From assembly GCA_029204225.1 (NCBI GenBank), contig CM055092.1:80980778-81044777 (forward strand): a DNA stretch of 64,000 nucleotides, in the 5' to 3' direction. A model generated the notes under the pieces. It had not been told where the DNA came from. It saw only the letters and a list, made by a program, of their open reading frames with translations, and searched no databases. Below, piece by piece: positions 34,610-47,151 of the stretch (position 1 is its first letter; the number at the start of each line of letters is the position of its first letter). Made by a program: the position numbers and the translations under genes. The stretch comes from Diphasiastrum complanatum. Lineage: Eukaryota; Streptophyta; Lycopodiopsida; Lycopodiales; Lycopodiaceae.

Positions 34610-35440
34610 ACCCTAGATCGTTAGATTAGGGAGGAGTTAAAGGATGTGTTCACTGAGGAACTTCCATCTGTTTTACCCCCAAGACAAATGTGGAACAAAA
34701 AGTTTAATTATTGGATCATCTCCTATTAATAGACCACCTTATAGAATGAGTCTGAAAGAGGAGGAAGAGGTTAGAAGCATGATTGAGGACTATCTCGCCA
34801 AAGGGCAGGAGACCTAGCTTCTCTCCCTTTAACTGTTAAGCATCAATATCCTATGCAATGAAAAGATGATATTTTGGATGCCCTCCATGGTGCTACAATG
34901 TTTAGCAAAATTGACTTCAAGAGTGGTTATCATCAGGTGAGAGTTTGTGATGAGAACATGCATAAGACTACCTTCTAGACTCGCTTTGGACATTATAAAT
35001 TTCTAGTTATGCCCTTTGGATCTAATGCCCCTGCAACATATATGATGTTGATGAACGACGTGCTTAGACTGTTTATGGGCAAGTTTGTGGTTAATTTCGT
35101 TGATGACATACTTGTTTACAGTTGTGGTGATGATGTGCATGTAAGTCACCTGAGGACTATGTTGTCAACTTTGAGGGATAACATATTATTTGCTAGTGAT
35201 AAAAAGCGTAATTATTTAAAAAAAAATTGCAAATTTGGGTTTTATAGTGTCAGTAGATGGGATAAAACTCGATCCTCATAAAGTTGTTATTCTTCTTACT
35301 TGGCCTGTTCCTACAGACTTGACAACATTAAGAGGCTTTCTTGGATTGGCTGTGTTTTATCATAAAGGTGTGAAAAACCATTCACATGTATGGACGAAAG
35401 TTTAGCAACAAAATTTTGATGCTTTGAAACAAGTTGTGGC
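34610..35440 (+). pseudogene. Gypsy element G4, RT remnant
   Basis: The order of blocks is Gypsy RT: EELKDVFTEELPS, then DALHGATMFSKIDFKSGYHQ, FGHYKFLVMPFGSNAPATYM and the active site VVNFVDDILVYS (about 35095). Several stops and frame changes break it. Near 35330-35440 GFLGLAVFYHKG and FDALKQV follow, and the sequence is then cut by the LTR of C3. The residues differ strongly from G1-G3, so this is another Gypsy lineage. Confidence 0.85.
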
Positions 35441-35444
35441 TAAC

Positions 35445-36060
35445 TGTCGGAAATAGGTTAGATAATCGTAGCAGAAACTTCCTACCTCCAATGCATGACT
35501 ACGCCTATCAAAATTGAACAAAGCAGTAGTGATGGGAATCACGTTCAATCTTTAGCAGCTAACTTTGAAATCGCTAGATACTAAGTGATTACGTAGCCAA
35601 ACATGAAGTATTCTCAGACAATTTCTATTAGTTACAAAGGAAATACAGAGATGCATGCATTCTGACCTATACTGAACGCAACAAAGGAGAGTATTGATTC
35701 AGAAAAACAAAATCAGATGCTAATGAGCGCAAAACAATATCGGATAGAAACCGCGCACTCTAAGCTGTCTCTGAGTAACTGAGGATAAGTCTGATAATAA
35801 GCAGCTATGCTAATAAGCAATAGCGCAATAGCAACTCTAAAATATAACTCTAAGAGACTGACCTAGAATGCTCAAGAGAGTTCGAGCTTAAAAGCTTGAT
35901 AGAGACTGTGGTAAAATTCCGTGTATTTCTGCAGATTGTGTAAAAACACTTGTAAAACTGTAGACTGTAAAAAAACACGGAAAAATCCACAGAACTGGAT
36001 AAACAACGGATGAAGATTAAAACCGATTAGTCGATTGGTAAGAAGGAGAATAATCCAACA
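35445..36060 (-). repeat. 3' LTR of Copia C3 (minus strand)
   Basis: Read on the minus strand it starts TGTTGGATTATTC after the purine tract AAGGAGAAG (36069-36061) and ends CCGACA at 35445, about 616 bp. It matches the plus-strand LTR of C4 near 38.17-38.63 kb over several hundred bases (shared words GTTTGGCTACGTAATCAC and GGCGATTTCAAAG-type). Confidence 0.75.
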
Positions 36061-36069
36061 CTTCTCCTT

Positions 36070-36600
36070 AATCTAAATCCTTGAATGCCTTGATCTTCAA
36101 ACTTAGTTCTACACAAAATCTTCTGTTTGTATCCAAACTTAATGCTTTGGTAAAAATATTAGCTGTCATACCTTGCGTTCTACAGTACTACAATCTGACC
36201 TCTTCGTTGAGAACTTTGCTTATGACGAAATGATACTTCAGTTCAATGTGCTTACTCTGGAATGAAATCTAGGGTTGGCTGATAAAGCGATGGCACTTTG
36301 ATTATCACAAAATAATGTCGTTGGAGCATATTGATTCAAATCGATATCTGAGAGTAAGTTCCTCAACCAAATTGCTTCCTTTGTAGCTTGAGAGGTTGCG
36401 ATATACTCTGATTTTGTGGAAGATAAAGCTATTGAAGATTGCTTGCGACTGTTCCAAGAAATTGGACCATTGTTGAGGAAGAATGTAAATCCGGAATTCT
36501 AATGCTACCTAGCAGACCAGGCACAATTTGCATGCACAGTACAGTACCCTAGCTTCACCATCGCGGACGATGTTACCTAAAGGGATGTCATAGATTTTAC
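36070..36600 (-). pseudogene. Copia C3 RNase H end (minus strand)
   Basis: Minus-strand reading gives NGPISWNSRKQSSIALSSTK, SEYIATSQATKEAIWLRNLL and LFCDNQSAIALSANPRFHS, typical Copia RNase H, followed after frame breaks by NIFTKALSL-type C-terminal sequence. Everything upstream (integrase, RT core) is missing beyond about 36600. Confidence 0.9.
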
Positions 36601-36824
36601 TCCTTGTCCCGGTTACTTACAACTTTATGCACAGATGTACTTTTTGTAAAAAACGAAATGGCTAAGTAACTAGCCTGTGGTATCATTTGTTGAAGAATTG
36701 TAAGTAAAACAATTATTAGAGTTATTGAGCCTCTGAGTTGCATGCTGAGCTTTGGTGTAGGGTACTCCGCCATTAATTGAAAGTGGCTGAACTGACCTCC
36801 TAGAAAGCAGGAGAGAGTTGACCA

Positions 36825-36970
36825 ATCAACAGGACACGTGTCATATGCTCACTGGGCCACTTGTTCTAATGAATGAGTGACACGTCAGGTTGGTTGGTCA
36901 AACAAGACACGTGTCATATGCTCACTGGGACACTTGGTCCAATATATGAGTGACACATGCTAGCTTGCTT
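36825..36970. repeat. Tandem 73 bp repeat with GACACGTGTC palindromes
   Basis: The unit starting GACACGTGTCATATGCTCAC occurs at 36833 and 36906 with several differences further on. Each copy holds a CACGTG (G-box) core. The surrounding 36.6-37.3 kb has no coding signal and could be an old LTR. Confidence 0.8.
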
Positions 36971-37399
36971 GCCTATGTGTCAGGGTACTGCCAAGTGGCA
37001 AGTGTTGATTGCGCATGGAGTCCACCATGTGTCGACATTGGAATGTTTCAGGGTTAAGGGGTGCTTGAGGATTGTCTACAAGTCAGCCTAGAGAGAGGCA
37101 TTGCTCATCACTTTCTATGCAGAAAAGGTTGGGAGGAGACAAAGCAACCAGCTCTACTGTGTTTCATACTTGTTGATGCTATGTACTTACAAAGAATTCA
37201 ATAAAATTCAAGTTTGAGATCTACCTATACATGCTTTACTGTGGTTTTGTCTATGAGTGTAGTTCAGGAAGAGCCTGGACAACTGGCCATGGCCACTTAT
37301 ATTAGTCTAGATGCTATTTTGGTCACATGACTGATGAGGGGGGCCACCTAGTGGGTCATAGACCTATTGGTAGGGAGCACTATTATCCTCCTAGATAAA

Positions 37400-37745
37400 T
37401 GTTTCTTTTGACATTATTACTAATAATTAATCTCTCGCTATCTTTTTCACAGTAGAACCTTAGTGACCGTCCGTATCGTTGGTTGCAAGTTTTACAGTCT
37501 TTTCATTTTGATATTTTATATCAGCCTGGTTGGTTGAACATCGCTGCTGATTCTTTATTATGTCTCCCCTTTCGTTACATAGCCTTGTTGCTACCACACC
37601 CCCTTGGTTTGATGCTTTACGTTGTACTTATCTTACTTGTCCTAATTTTTAGGTTGTTTACAGTTTTACTCCACTTTCTTCGTCTCGCCAACATCAGGTT
37701 AATTCCATTGTCGATCATCATCTTTATCATGATGGTTCATCCTAA
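37400..37745 (+). pseudogene. Gypsy RNase H to integrase linker fragment
   Basis: It matches the G2/G3 region after the RNase H active site: FDIIT, then RWLQVLQSFHFDILYQPGWL and the PPWFDALRCTYLT type linker, ending near INSIVDHHLYH. About 350 bp, with several stops. It belongs to the G2/G3 relatives, not to G4. Confidence 0.8.
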
Positions 37746-38033
37746 ATGAGATTTAAGGGCACCGACTCTTTTTTCTCAATTTTCGCGAAAAACCCGACAG
37801 TGTCGCCTGTGGCTGTTTTAGTTCATTTCTGCGGAGCTACAATTTTGGTTCATTTATGCAGACAGAACGTTTACGACCAATTTCACCGCTTATCAACAAT
37901 CAATGACAAGGACCGGATGGATGCCAACTGATCACCGCCAACTGGTGATCGCAATTCACGACCTAATTGTTCATATTCATACAGTTCGATTATCATTAGA
38001 AGTTGAATGTGATGATCAAGCATTTGAATAGTT

Positions 38034-38748
<715 letters not shown>

Positions 38749-38760
38749 TGATATCAGAGC
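38749..38760 (+). other. Primer-binding site of C4
   Basis: TGATATCAGAGC follows the LTR end directly and differs by one base from the usual initiator Met-tRNA site TGGTATCAGAGC. Confidence 0.75.
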
Positions 38761-38939
38761 GAAAGCTCTAATACTTGATATCTTTCGTGATATCAAATTG
38801 ATATCATACTCTTCAGTTCTCTTCAACCTTTCAGTATCAGAGAATTAATTTCCTGTTGTTGGCATTACCACATCTTAGCGTCATCGATACAATCGACAGA
38901 CTAAGTTCCAGATTGATTCTCAAAGTAAAGTCGGTCTTA

Positions 38940-40335
38940 TTGCAGACAAGCTGAATGGATCCAATTATCATTTGTGGAAATTTAATATGAAGACCTTGCT
39001 AATCGCCAGCGACTTATGGGATGTTGTTACAGGTATAGAAGTAAAACATGAAGACGACGACTCAAAGTGGAAATCGAAGGACGGTAAAGCTTTCGCGCTT
39101 ATTATCCTCAATATATCAGATACACAGATTGGACACATAACTGAAGCTAAAACGTCAAGAGACGTTTGGGACATTTTGAACTCACTATATGACGTGAGGG
39201 ACGTAACTACTAAGTTACATCGACGAAGGAAATTCTTCACATTCACAATGTCTGTTGGTGATTCACTTTAGGATCACATTAACCAGTTTAAGAATCTCTT
39301 GCAACAGATGGCCATTGTCGGATCAGTCATAGATGATCAAGACGCAATTATGACATTGCTTTGAAGCTTGCCCTCTACATATGAGAACTGGGTGATGATC
39401 ATATCGACACACTCAGGTTTAACTCTTACTAGAGTTATCACTATGTTGCTGCAAGAAGATAATCGAAGAAGTCAAGACACTACGTCTACTTCCTCCTCTC
39501 AGGCTCTATATGTCAACAAAGGCTCTAAGCGATAGAAGCAGAAAGGCTCCAAGAAGGCTGCAACAAATCAAAAGCCGACTCAAGGTCAAGAACAATCATC
39601 GAATTCACAATCGAAGAAGAATTTGTTTTACAGGTATTGCAAGTGCAACAACCATGAGATCAAGGATTGCCGAATTCTCCAAGCGAAGAACGCAGCCAAG
39701 CAACTTGATCAACAAGCAAACGCAGTTTCATCATCTCCCCAGGTTTGGACGAAGGGGCATTCATGGTCAAAGATCAAAGCGCATTTTTGGATGATTCATG
39801 GTTTCTAGATTCTGGAGCAACTCAACATATGACCAATCAACATGAGATCTTCAACTCCTACACTCCTTACAGCACGAAGAAATTTGTTCATCTTGGTGAC
39901 AATAGTACTCACACTATTGAAGGTGAAGGTTCTGTAAGATTGCGGTTCCAGCATGATCAATTCAAATTACTATGAAAGGTCTTATATGTTCCTAAACTCT
40001 TTACAAATCTGTTATCAGTAAGTAGAATTACAGATTTAGGTCATAAGGTAGAATTTGAATCTGATCAATGCAAAATTGTTGATAGGAGTAATAAAATCCT
40101 TGCACTCGGTAAGAGGCAGAGTTACTTATATACATTGGCACATTGCTATTTTGAGTCTAGTCAAGCCTTGAAAACCTCTGTTCTAGTCAAAAAAACATTA
40201 CTATGGCATCATCGCTTAGGACACTTAAATCATGCATCTATATTAAACATGTCCAGACAATCCATGGTTCTTGATCTCGACTATCCTTCTGGTAAGGTCG
40301 ATCTCCCTGTCTGTCATAGCTGCATCTTTGCAAGG
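38940..40335 (+). pseudogene. Copia C4 gag, protease and pre-integrase region, broken
   Basis: Gag begins with the Copia signature LNGSNYHLWKFNMKTLL (about 38950) and runs through DVWDILNSLYD. Stops lie at 39270 and 39364. The zinc knuckle is degenerate (YCKCNNHEIKDC, about 39627). The protease motif WFLDSGATQHM is present (about 39800). After further breaks comes the pre-integrase LLWHHRLGHLNHASI and CHSCIFAR (to about 40335). There the reading frame is interrupted by the hAT-like sequence; integrase and RT are not seen downstream. Confidence 0.9.
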
Positions 40336-41470
40336 TTGCATTCAAACGATGAAAACGTATCAAACGTCCACGTTTGAAACACGTTTGAAACGTTTGAATG
40401 AAAGTTTCAAACGTTTGAAACAAAATCCTATATTTTTTTTCTGATTTTTTTGCAAGTTTTTAAGCAACTAATGCTAATTTAAGTATTGGAACCTTAAACA
40501 TAATATAAAAGTAGTTGAATAAGCATGTTTAACAATTAAAAGCATTCAATGTAGACACTAACCAACAATATGTACAAATTACAATGAAATTTAGTTGGAT
40601 ATATCATATATGAAGGAATAACAAGAGTGCATCATCATCAACAAGTGCATAAAAACCATCCATAACCATCCATCCTCAAAAAAGTTTTGGTTCAAAATGA
40701 AAATCAAGTCAACTGGTTACATTCTACTGGAAAATGGCCACTCGCTAGTGGCTAGCAACTACCAAACTAAGTATGATAACATAATAAAACATGTAGTAAA
40801 TCAAATGTCGTCAAGTGGTATGACAACATTAGCATCCTCCGCAATGTCAGCATCATCCTATAAATCAACATCTTCCTCATCCTCATCAAGATCCTCTGGG
40901 TCAACAAGAACAGATGACGAAGCATGAGAGGAAGTGGAAGCCATGCCCGTCTCAATATCCCTAGCAACCTGGGTAATACCCTATATCTCCAAGCCCTCTT
41001 CTATGTTAGCTCTCTCAGCCTCCACCACCAGCAATCGATCCTCCTCTTGCTCCTCCTCGATTTGTTGCAAAGTTAGATCCATCTTCTCAAACCCTCGTGC
41101 CTTGATCTTATCAAAGACACGAAGATTGAAATGCACAAAGACCAACATGTCAAGGGTGGATGGCTTCAACCTATTTCTCCTCTTGGTATGAATCAAGGAG
41201 AAGGTACTCCAATTTCTCTCACAAGGAGAGGCCGTACTTCCCTGGCTAAGTATCTTGATTGCCAACCTTTGCAACTCAGGTGTGGAGGCTCCAAAGGACT
41301 CCCACCAATGCACACCCATCTGCCTCTGAGATGCCAAGTGTGCCACTGACCGACCAAATGTCCCTTGCCCATTCCTGTACATGTCCATTTTTCACAAACC
41401 ACAGCCAAGAATGTGCTGGATGCAGTCATTAGAACGGAGAGAGCTACATTGCCCCTACAAAGATAACCAA
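40336..41470 (-). mobile_element. hAT DNA transposon remnant inserted in C4
   Basis: It consists of a hAT transposase C-terminus on the minus strand plus a run of GTTTGAAAC/GTTTCAAAC words at 40343-40422 that look like subterminal repeats. The C4 reading frame stops exactly where these repeats begin. I could not pin down terminal inverted repeats or the 8 bp target duplication. Confidence 0.7.
40981..41388 (-). pseudogene. hAT transposase C-terminal dimerisation domain
   Basis: The 135 codons contain WWESFGASTPELQRLAIKIL, then SPCERNWSTFSLIHTKRRNR and LKPSTLDMLVFVHFNLRV. These are the conserved blocks of the hAT family dimerisation region, used for transposase assembly. The N-terminal BED finger and the RNase H-like catalytic core are missing. 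A stop lies just upstream of the first Met. The C-terminus is followed by a Glu/Gln-rich stretch. Confidence 0.9.
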
Positions 41471-41655
41471 TATCTCTTAGTTGGAATTTTACTCTATGCC
41501 TCTATTAATTTGATCTAATAGCTCTAGTTAAGTTGTTGATGCCCATGATTCTAAACAAAATTTTCTAGATTTACAAGTACATTGAGAAAAAGAATAAAAC
41601 CTTGCAAGATATGTCACGACGTTACTAGCGGTACCTGCACACAAGTTAAGGAAAA

Positions 41656-41819
<164 letters not shown>

Positions 41820-43300
41820 TCAACCCTAGTGGCACTCTTGCAAGCGAATTCGCAGCTTGCCTAACTAGTTGCCACATGATCTGCTCATAACACCCTCTCC
41901 CAAGCTGATTCAAGTTGTAGATAATCCATATCATTTAGTAGTAGAATGTAGTTTCTTCCGGCTTTGGTGATTCAAATTATAGATTCAAAGCTCTTTTGAT
42001 CAAAGGGCAATATGGAAGAAAAATCAATAAGAAAGCTTCATTTTCCTGCAGTGTAATTTTGGTCATGAAAAGTTAGGACTGGACTTTGATGACACCTTAG
42101 GAAATTGGAAAGATCTGTTTATAAAATTAGAATATATCCAATTTAACAAAATTACATTTGGAAGTGAGTGATGTCATGAGGTGAAGCTTAGAAACAATAT
42201 ATGTGCCACCAAAAAAGTCAAAGGATCTATATCAAAACAATACTATAGAAGTCTATAAACAAAAAATCTTGGCCAAACAACATTGCTTATGTGTCATTGG
42301 TACTCAAGCATAAGTTGCTAATCGGGTTTCTAAAGAATCCGGATCCTCTTGGGCAACTAATGTTGACTAAGAAGCAAATGAAAATCAGCACAAAAAAAAT
42401 AAAAATTAATAATAATATTTCAAATAAATTGAAATAAAAAACAAGGACCATAATATGTAGACGAGTTACCGAGACAGAGAAGATACAAATTACTAGAAAC
42501 AAACGGGCTCCTTAGCTCCTCACTTTTTCAAATTCTAGTAATAATCATCTTAAACATACCAAAAGCTGAAATACCAAAGATAAAACCAAAATAGTCTAAA
42601 ATAGTTCGCACTTTTCAACAGTTTCTTATGAAGTAACAAAATGATTATATTGCTTGTTTGGTCTACAAAAGCATCTCTACTAGTACAAAGACAAGAAACA
42701 TGTAGAATTGAGAAGTGATCACTCCATATTTAACAGAATCAAAAATATTTGAAGAAATATGAGGCATGGAAATGATGGTTCAAGTTACTATCTATTGGCT
42801 GCATCCTTTTATAACAAATATCAACCAAGAAACTTGACCAACTTCCTCCACCAAAAACGTTAGGGACAACATCGATCCAGAACGAGCATTTCGGATCGCT
42901 TTTTTATAATAAATTTTTTTTCATAACAGTTCAAAAAAGAAGAAGCAATAAATAGCCTTACAAAACCCTTAATAGTAGCAAAAAAAAGTCTACAAACTGT
43001 CTACACAATGTCTAAACAATTCTACACACCAACAAATCTGTTTTTAAAAGAAAAATTAAGTGCATGTTTCAAGAAACCCTACCAGATTGTGTTCTGGAAC
43101 GGAACGTGCAACATTGTAGCGAAGATACGCAATGATACTCAAAAATTTTCAAGCATTGATTTACTTCATCAACAAATATAGAAGGTAGATACAACATTTA
43201 CAAACTACGTTTGAGTTCAAGGAGTGAGATTGAGCTCGTAACTAAAATAAGTAAATAGAAGTTCTAATATGGTCCATCCAAATACATGGCAGGCTAAGAC
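41820..43300. other. Intron-like AT-rich sequence, no gene seen
   Basis: No exon, domain or repeat is recognised. It lies directly downstream (minus-strand sense) of the BASS exon at 43305-43398. Confidence 0.45.
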
Positions 43301-43304
43301 ATAC

Positions 43305-43398
43305 CTCCTGGACAACAGGCTACCAAAATCAAACCAGCAGCATAGTAAGCAGGTAGTTTGATCAGCCGTGGAACAAGCGCACCTAAAATTGGCATAAT
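43305..43398 (-). CDS. BASS1: BASS1-like transporter, upstream exon
   Basis: The exon encodes IMPILGALVPRLIKLPAYYA and then AGLILVACCPGG, the family-conserved block of BASS transporters; the CCPGG turn lies in the substrate-binding core. The acceptor is CTCCTGCAG before ATTATG, and the donor is CAGGAG|GTATGT with good consensus. It ends in phase 1, after the first base of the second Gly codon. The next family segment (about 29 residues, up to the IMTPLLT exon at 23739) was not found in the 19.6 kb between, and the N-terminal exons with the transit peptide are not seen further upstream. The gene is therefore either very large or a dismembered copy. Confidence 0.8.
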
Positions 43399-43399
43399 C

Positions 43400-44030
43400 T
43401 GCAGGAGAAGATAAAAGATGGTAACAATGATGTCTTAAGATCTTAACATAGCCCATGAACCACCAATGAAGAAAACCTAAATTCCCAAAATTGTGCAAGC
43501 CAAGTCAAACGTATGAATTCCATTTGTTTACAAGGGAATGGCTTGTTGATGTAAACATTGAGTATAGAAGCTATATAAGGGACTATTACAATTGGCAACA
43601 AGAAGCTAAAATATCCAATCCTTGAAAGCTCAAAGCACCATATCAACTAGAAACAAACACCCTCCCTAATATTAGTACTCTCAATGATTGCATGGATAAC
43701 CATGAAAAAGACAATCAAATTCCTCATTTTCGCTTTTGTATCTTCCCTCACTTTCTTTGTTTGCTTTGTAAGTTGGTGATGGCTACATGAATTGCTATGA
43801 AGAAGACAAAATCGATGCTTATTCAAGGTATTCATTGATAGAAGATAATGCCAAAAGTTTACCTTATCAGAGTTTCATGATGTACGACAAAGCCATAGCT
43901 TGTGGCCAAATATATAAAAAGAAATGCTCATTTCATTACAAATCTGAAATTGCATTCATGTTCTGCGATTGAGCGAAAGAAGAAAAGGAAAAAACAAAAG
44001 CTTTTTTAAGTTTTTTTTAGACGTTTTGGG
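43400..44030. other. No gene seen
   Basis: This is where the next BASS exon upstream would be expected, but I see no convincing match to the family. The open frame on the minus strand at 43646-43443 has no clear similarity. Confidence 0.4.
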
Positions 44031-44036
44031 GCAGCA

Positions 44037-44365
44037 TGTCCAGAATGCACTCTCATTCCAACCCCAAAACCTTGAAACGGGTTTTTGAGACAAACATATA
44101 CAATGAAAAGAGTATGACAGATCACCCAAGACAATAGTTTATTAACGTCCACTGCCTTAAGTTAGGCTTAGTCTATGTAACCTAGGGCCCATCTTTGGGT
44201 ACATAGTAATACTTAACATCTAATCGATGATGATCATACAATTATAGCTGACCAATAGTCAAATAATGTACATAGTCACATGAACTTGCTAGTGGGTCAA
44301 CAAAAATGACATAAAGTACACAATATTGAAATAAAGTAGACACTACATTTCTAACACCTCCTCTT
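44037..44365 (-). repeat. Possible LTR end with purine tract (minus strand)
   Basis: Read on the minus strand, the purine tract AAGAGGAGG (44365-44357) is followed by TGTTAGAAATGTAG (from 44356), as at a 3' LTR junction. The far end is only guessed (GGACA near 44037). No pol sequence is recognised next to it. Confidence 0.3.
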
Positions 44366-44664
44366 AAGGTTACTTCATGTTCCGCAATTTTGAACATAGA
44401 AGAATATGGATAGAATCCAGACGTCCTTCCTTTCTAATAGAAGTCAGAGGACAATGACAACGACAATGGCACTCCTATACATAGAAACCAGAGATGGCGT
44501 ATCATCTAGCGTCATGCTATTGTCAAAGCTATATGTCCTACCATCAAGAGACACACATTCCATAGATGACCTACTCGATGATGTCAGTAACATACAACAG
44601 ACATATCTCTAGTAGCAACTTTCAGCACATCTTTCTTCAATAATATTAGGATATGATGATTCCA

Positions 44665-44795
44665 CACACTCCCATTGATACCACATACTTGACTCACATG
44701 TACTCTTTCGTCTTATATGCCTTTTGGCATGGGAAAGAAATTCATAAAGCTCTCTTGCTCTCTCGCTCTCTCTCTCTCCCTCTCCAGTCCAGCTG
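44665..44795 (+). mobile_element. LINE 3' end with CT-rich tail (LINE A)
   Basis: The ~75 bp stretch with CACATACTTGACT, CATGTACTC, TCTTATATGCCTTTTGGCAT and TCATAAAGCTC matches the LINE 3' end at 52355-52425. Like that copy, it runs straight into a CT-rich tract (44750-44790). The next LINE fragment begins right after it. Confidence 0.6.
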
Positions 44796-46049
44796 GAGAG
44801 GTTCTGCTTCTGTACGTCTATTCGGGATGCCCCAAGTCAGTGCAGATTGTTTGACACCATCGTCACCCCTTCAGCCTTGTATGCGGCAGAGATATGGTGT
44901 ACATGACTATCATCTTCACACTGGTCCATCATTTCATGCTTATAGACCACCATGTTAGCTCGCATGATCCGAGCGAAGCCCTCGGTTCCACATGAGATCA
45001 TCCTTGCGGAGTTTGCCACCCCCCCATTCAGATTGAGGCAACCTTCCAGCTTATCACGTACATCATGAGAGCTCAGGCACTTCTCGATATAGAGCGAGAT
45101 ATACGCGGCTTGCACTCATGTCCTCTCATCACCTTCAGACTCAGGGATACCGGATGTCATGGTTCTCTCAAACATCACACTTCCTCATGGAAGCATTTGG
45201 TATCACTATCACTGATCTCCCTTTGGGTACACACTAGTACATTAGACGTTTTTTATACAGAGCATATCTCAACCATACTTGGCGACACCAGCTGGGGGTT
45301 ACGCCTGACTACTAGCGGACTCACTTTCTGGAGCAGGATGCCACTGGTCTTCCAATTTTACCTCGCTATTTGTTCTTTGGACTATTACACGGTCTCTGTT
45401 TCACTTTGGGACAATTCAGAGGCTCCTCACATCAGTTGGCTATTGAGACAGGCAGATTCCAGGGTACACCCGAGAGGAGAGACTATGCCTGCTATGTCCC
45501 CTACATGAGATAGAGTCCGAGGAGCATTTCATCTTCAGATGCCCCATATATTATGAGATTAGAGGGAGATATCACTGTCTATTCCGTGACGTGCCTACTA
45601 CACTTAGAGCACTGATTGGATATGAAGACTCTCGCTATGTCGCACTTATGCTACAAGAGATGGTCTTGCTGCACCAGGGTATGTACCAGTCAGCTCACCA
45701 GTCACATCCTAGCTCTCAGGCTCAGATTACGTCTTTCTTCACCAGGAGACGGACACGGTCTGATGGCGATGACGACGACATACTACCTCACCAATGTCAG
45801 TGATAGTGTATCACTCATAGTCATGCAGCAGTTCACACTTCCCACCTTGTTATGAGAGCACACAATTTTCATCCTCCTAGATGACGTCAGTTCACACTTC
45901 CCGCCTTGTTACGAGAGCACATAGTTTTCATCCTCCTAGACGACGTCAGCGACGGTCCATATTACCTCCTGTTACAGCTCGTATCACATCTTTTTTCAGC
46001 AGCAGCACTATATGATACTACTCTACTCCTTGCAGTTATTTCGCTCCCA
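44796..46049 (+). pseudogene. LINE ORF2 C-terminus (LINE B), split by G3
   Basis: This is non-LTR retrotransposon ORF2 downstream of the RT fingers. It includes LFDTIVTPSALYAAEIW (about 44850) and, after frame breaks, the zinc-knuckle tail REERLCLLCPLHEIESEEHF followed by IFRCPIYYEIRGRY (about 45475-45580), the CxxC..H..C pattern of plant LINE ORF2. Coding ends near 45800 and a 3' untranslated region follows, in which G3 has inserted. The element continues at 52262. Confidence 0.82.
45830..45947 (+). repeat. Tandem 59 bp duplication
   Basis: Units start at 45830 and 45889 (AGTTCACACTTCCC..., ending GACGTC) with about six differences. The first holds a TGACGTCA palindrome at the unit junction. 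It lies in the LINE B 3' region. Confidence 0.9.
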
Positions 46050-46054
46050 CTTAT
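46050..46054 (+). repeat. Target-site duplication of G3, left copy (CTTAT)
   Basis: CTTAT precedes the 5' LTR of G3 and is repeated at 52257-52261. Confidence 0.92.
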
Positions 46055-46472
46055 AGTTATGGACTCGGCTCATTACATTCGTCGCGTCCATTTACATTTA
46101 CAGTTACTTTACTTTATGCATAAGCAGGCCTTGGGCCCTTTTTTATTCATTAGTGACATTCAGACTATATGGTTGGCCTTTGGCCTTATTATTCATTATT
46201 ACGCCATTTGGACATATTACTGGAGAGTGGGGGCCTTCTTGGAGGGTGCACTATTATCCCTCCCAGTTGGGCCCTAGCCACTGGAAGCTTCCTTTTAGGG
46301 CTTCCTCTTGGCTATAAGTAGGGAAACTATGTCATTTGTCATTCAGCTGATGATATTGATCTCTCTCTTTAGCCTCCTTAATCTCTCTCTTTCCTGCTTT
46401 CTAGGGTTAAGTCTTGCTTATGTGATGCTTTCATAGCTTAATTCTAGATCAGCTGTGGCTCTATTCGTAACT
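46055..46472 (+). repeat. 5' LTR of G3
   Basis: 418 bp, AGTTATGG to CGTAACT. The primer site after it (TGGTATCACAG, 46473) has one change from TGGTATCAGAG. A TATAAGTA box lies near 46313. Confidence 0.92.
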
Positions 46473-47151
46473 TGGTATCACAGTACTTTTCTGAGCACAA
46501 TCTGGAATTTCTTCTTTGCTGCCTTGCCTTGCTCCTCCATTGCTGTTCCTACAGCTCCATTACCGTTTTGACAGCCCTGTTCCATCGCTGCTCCTTCCAC
46601 TCCTTCCTGCCCAGCGTTCCCCCTATTTTGTCCCCTCTTTTCTTTGCTGCCCAGCGCTCCTCCTCTTCCTTTCCATCGTTGTCCCTGCCTTCCGACCTAT
46701 CACTTTCGTCTGATATTTTTCCAGTTTGCAGCCATCTTCCACAGTTAGTTCCCTGACTGTCCAGCGCCCATCCTCATCCAAAAACTACCCAATTCTGACA
46801 TCATTTGCTATTCCAAACAGCTAAAATTCTTCAACCTGTAAATTGCTGCCTCAGCACTCCCAACTTGTCACTTTTGCCTTTTTTTCTCTCCAATTCCAGC
46901 CATCTTTTACAGCTTATCAAAAGGCTGTCGCGCGCTCATTCTCCACCACATTTTCAGGAATTCTGACTCCGTTTACTCTTTCAAATTCACATTGTATCCC
47001 TGGCTGTCCAGCGCATTTTTACAGCTTCTCCATTGTTCATTGCTGTCTGTTTTTTTTTTCAGTTGTGATAATATTGGTTGTAATAGGCTAATTTGCGGTG
47101 ACGACAAGACTCCGCTCCCTCAAATTTTCGTCTATTCCTTCCACTATCATT

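Noticed and set aside
43060-43150. Minus-strand IIAYLRYNVARSV near 43100, resembling the missing BASS segment VTYIARGNVALSV
   Set aside because: Only a few residues agree, spacing differs by one, and what follows (PEHNLVGF) does not fit the family; no good acceptor was seen.
43443-43646. Minus-strand open frame with IVPYIASILNV as a BASS exon
   Set aside because: It lies upstream of the CCPGG exon, the wrong order for that segment, and the rest does not match.
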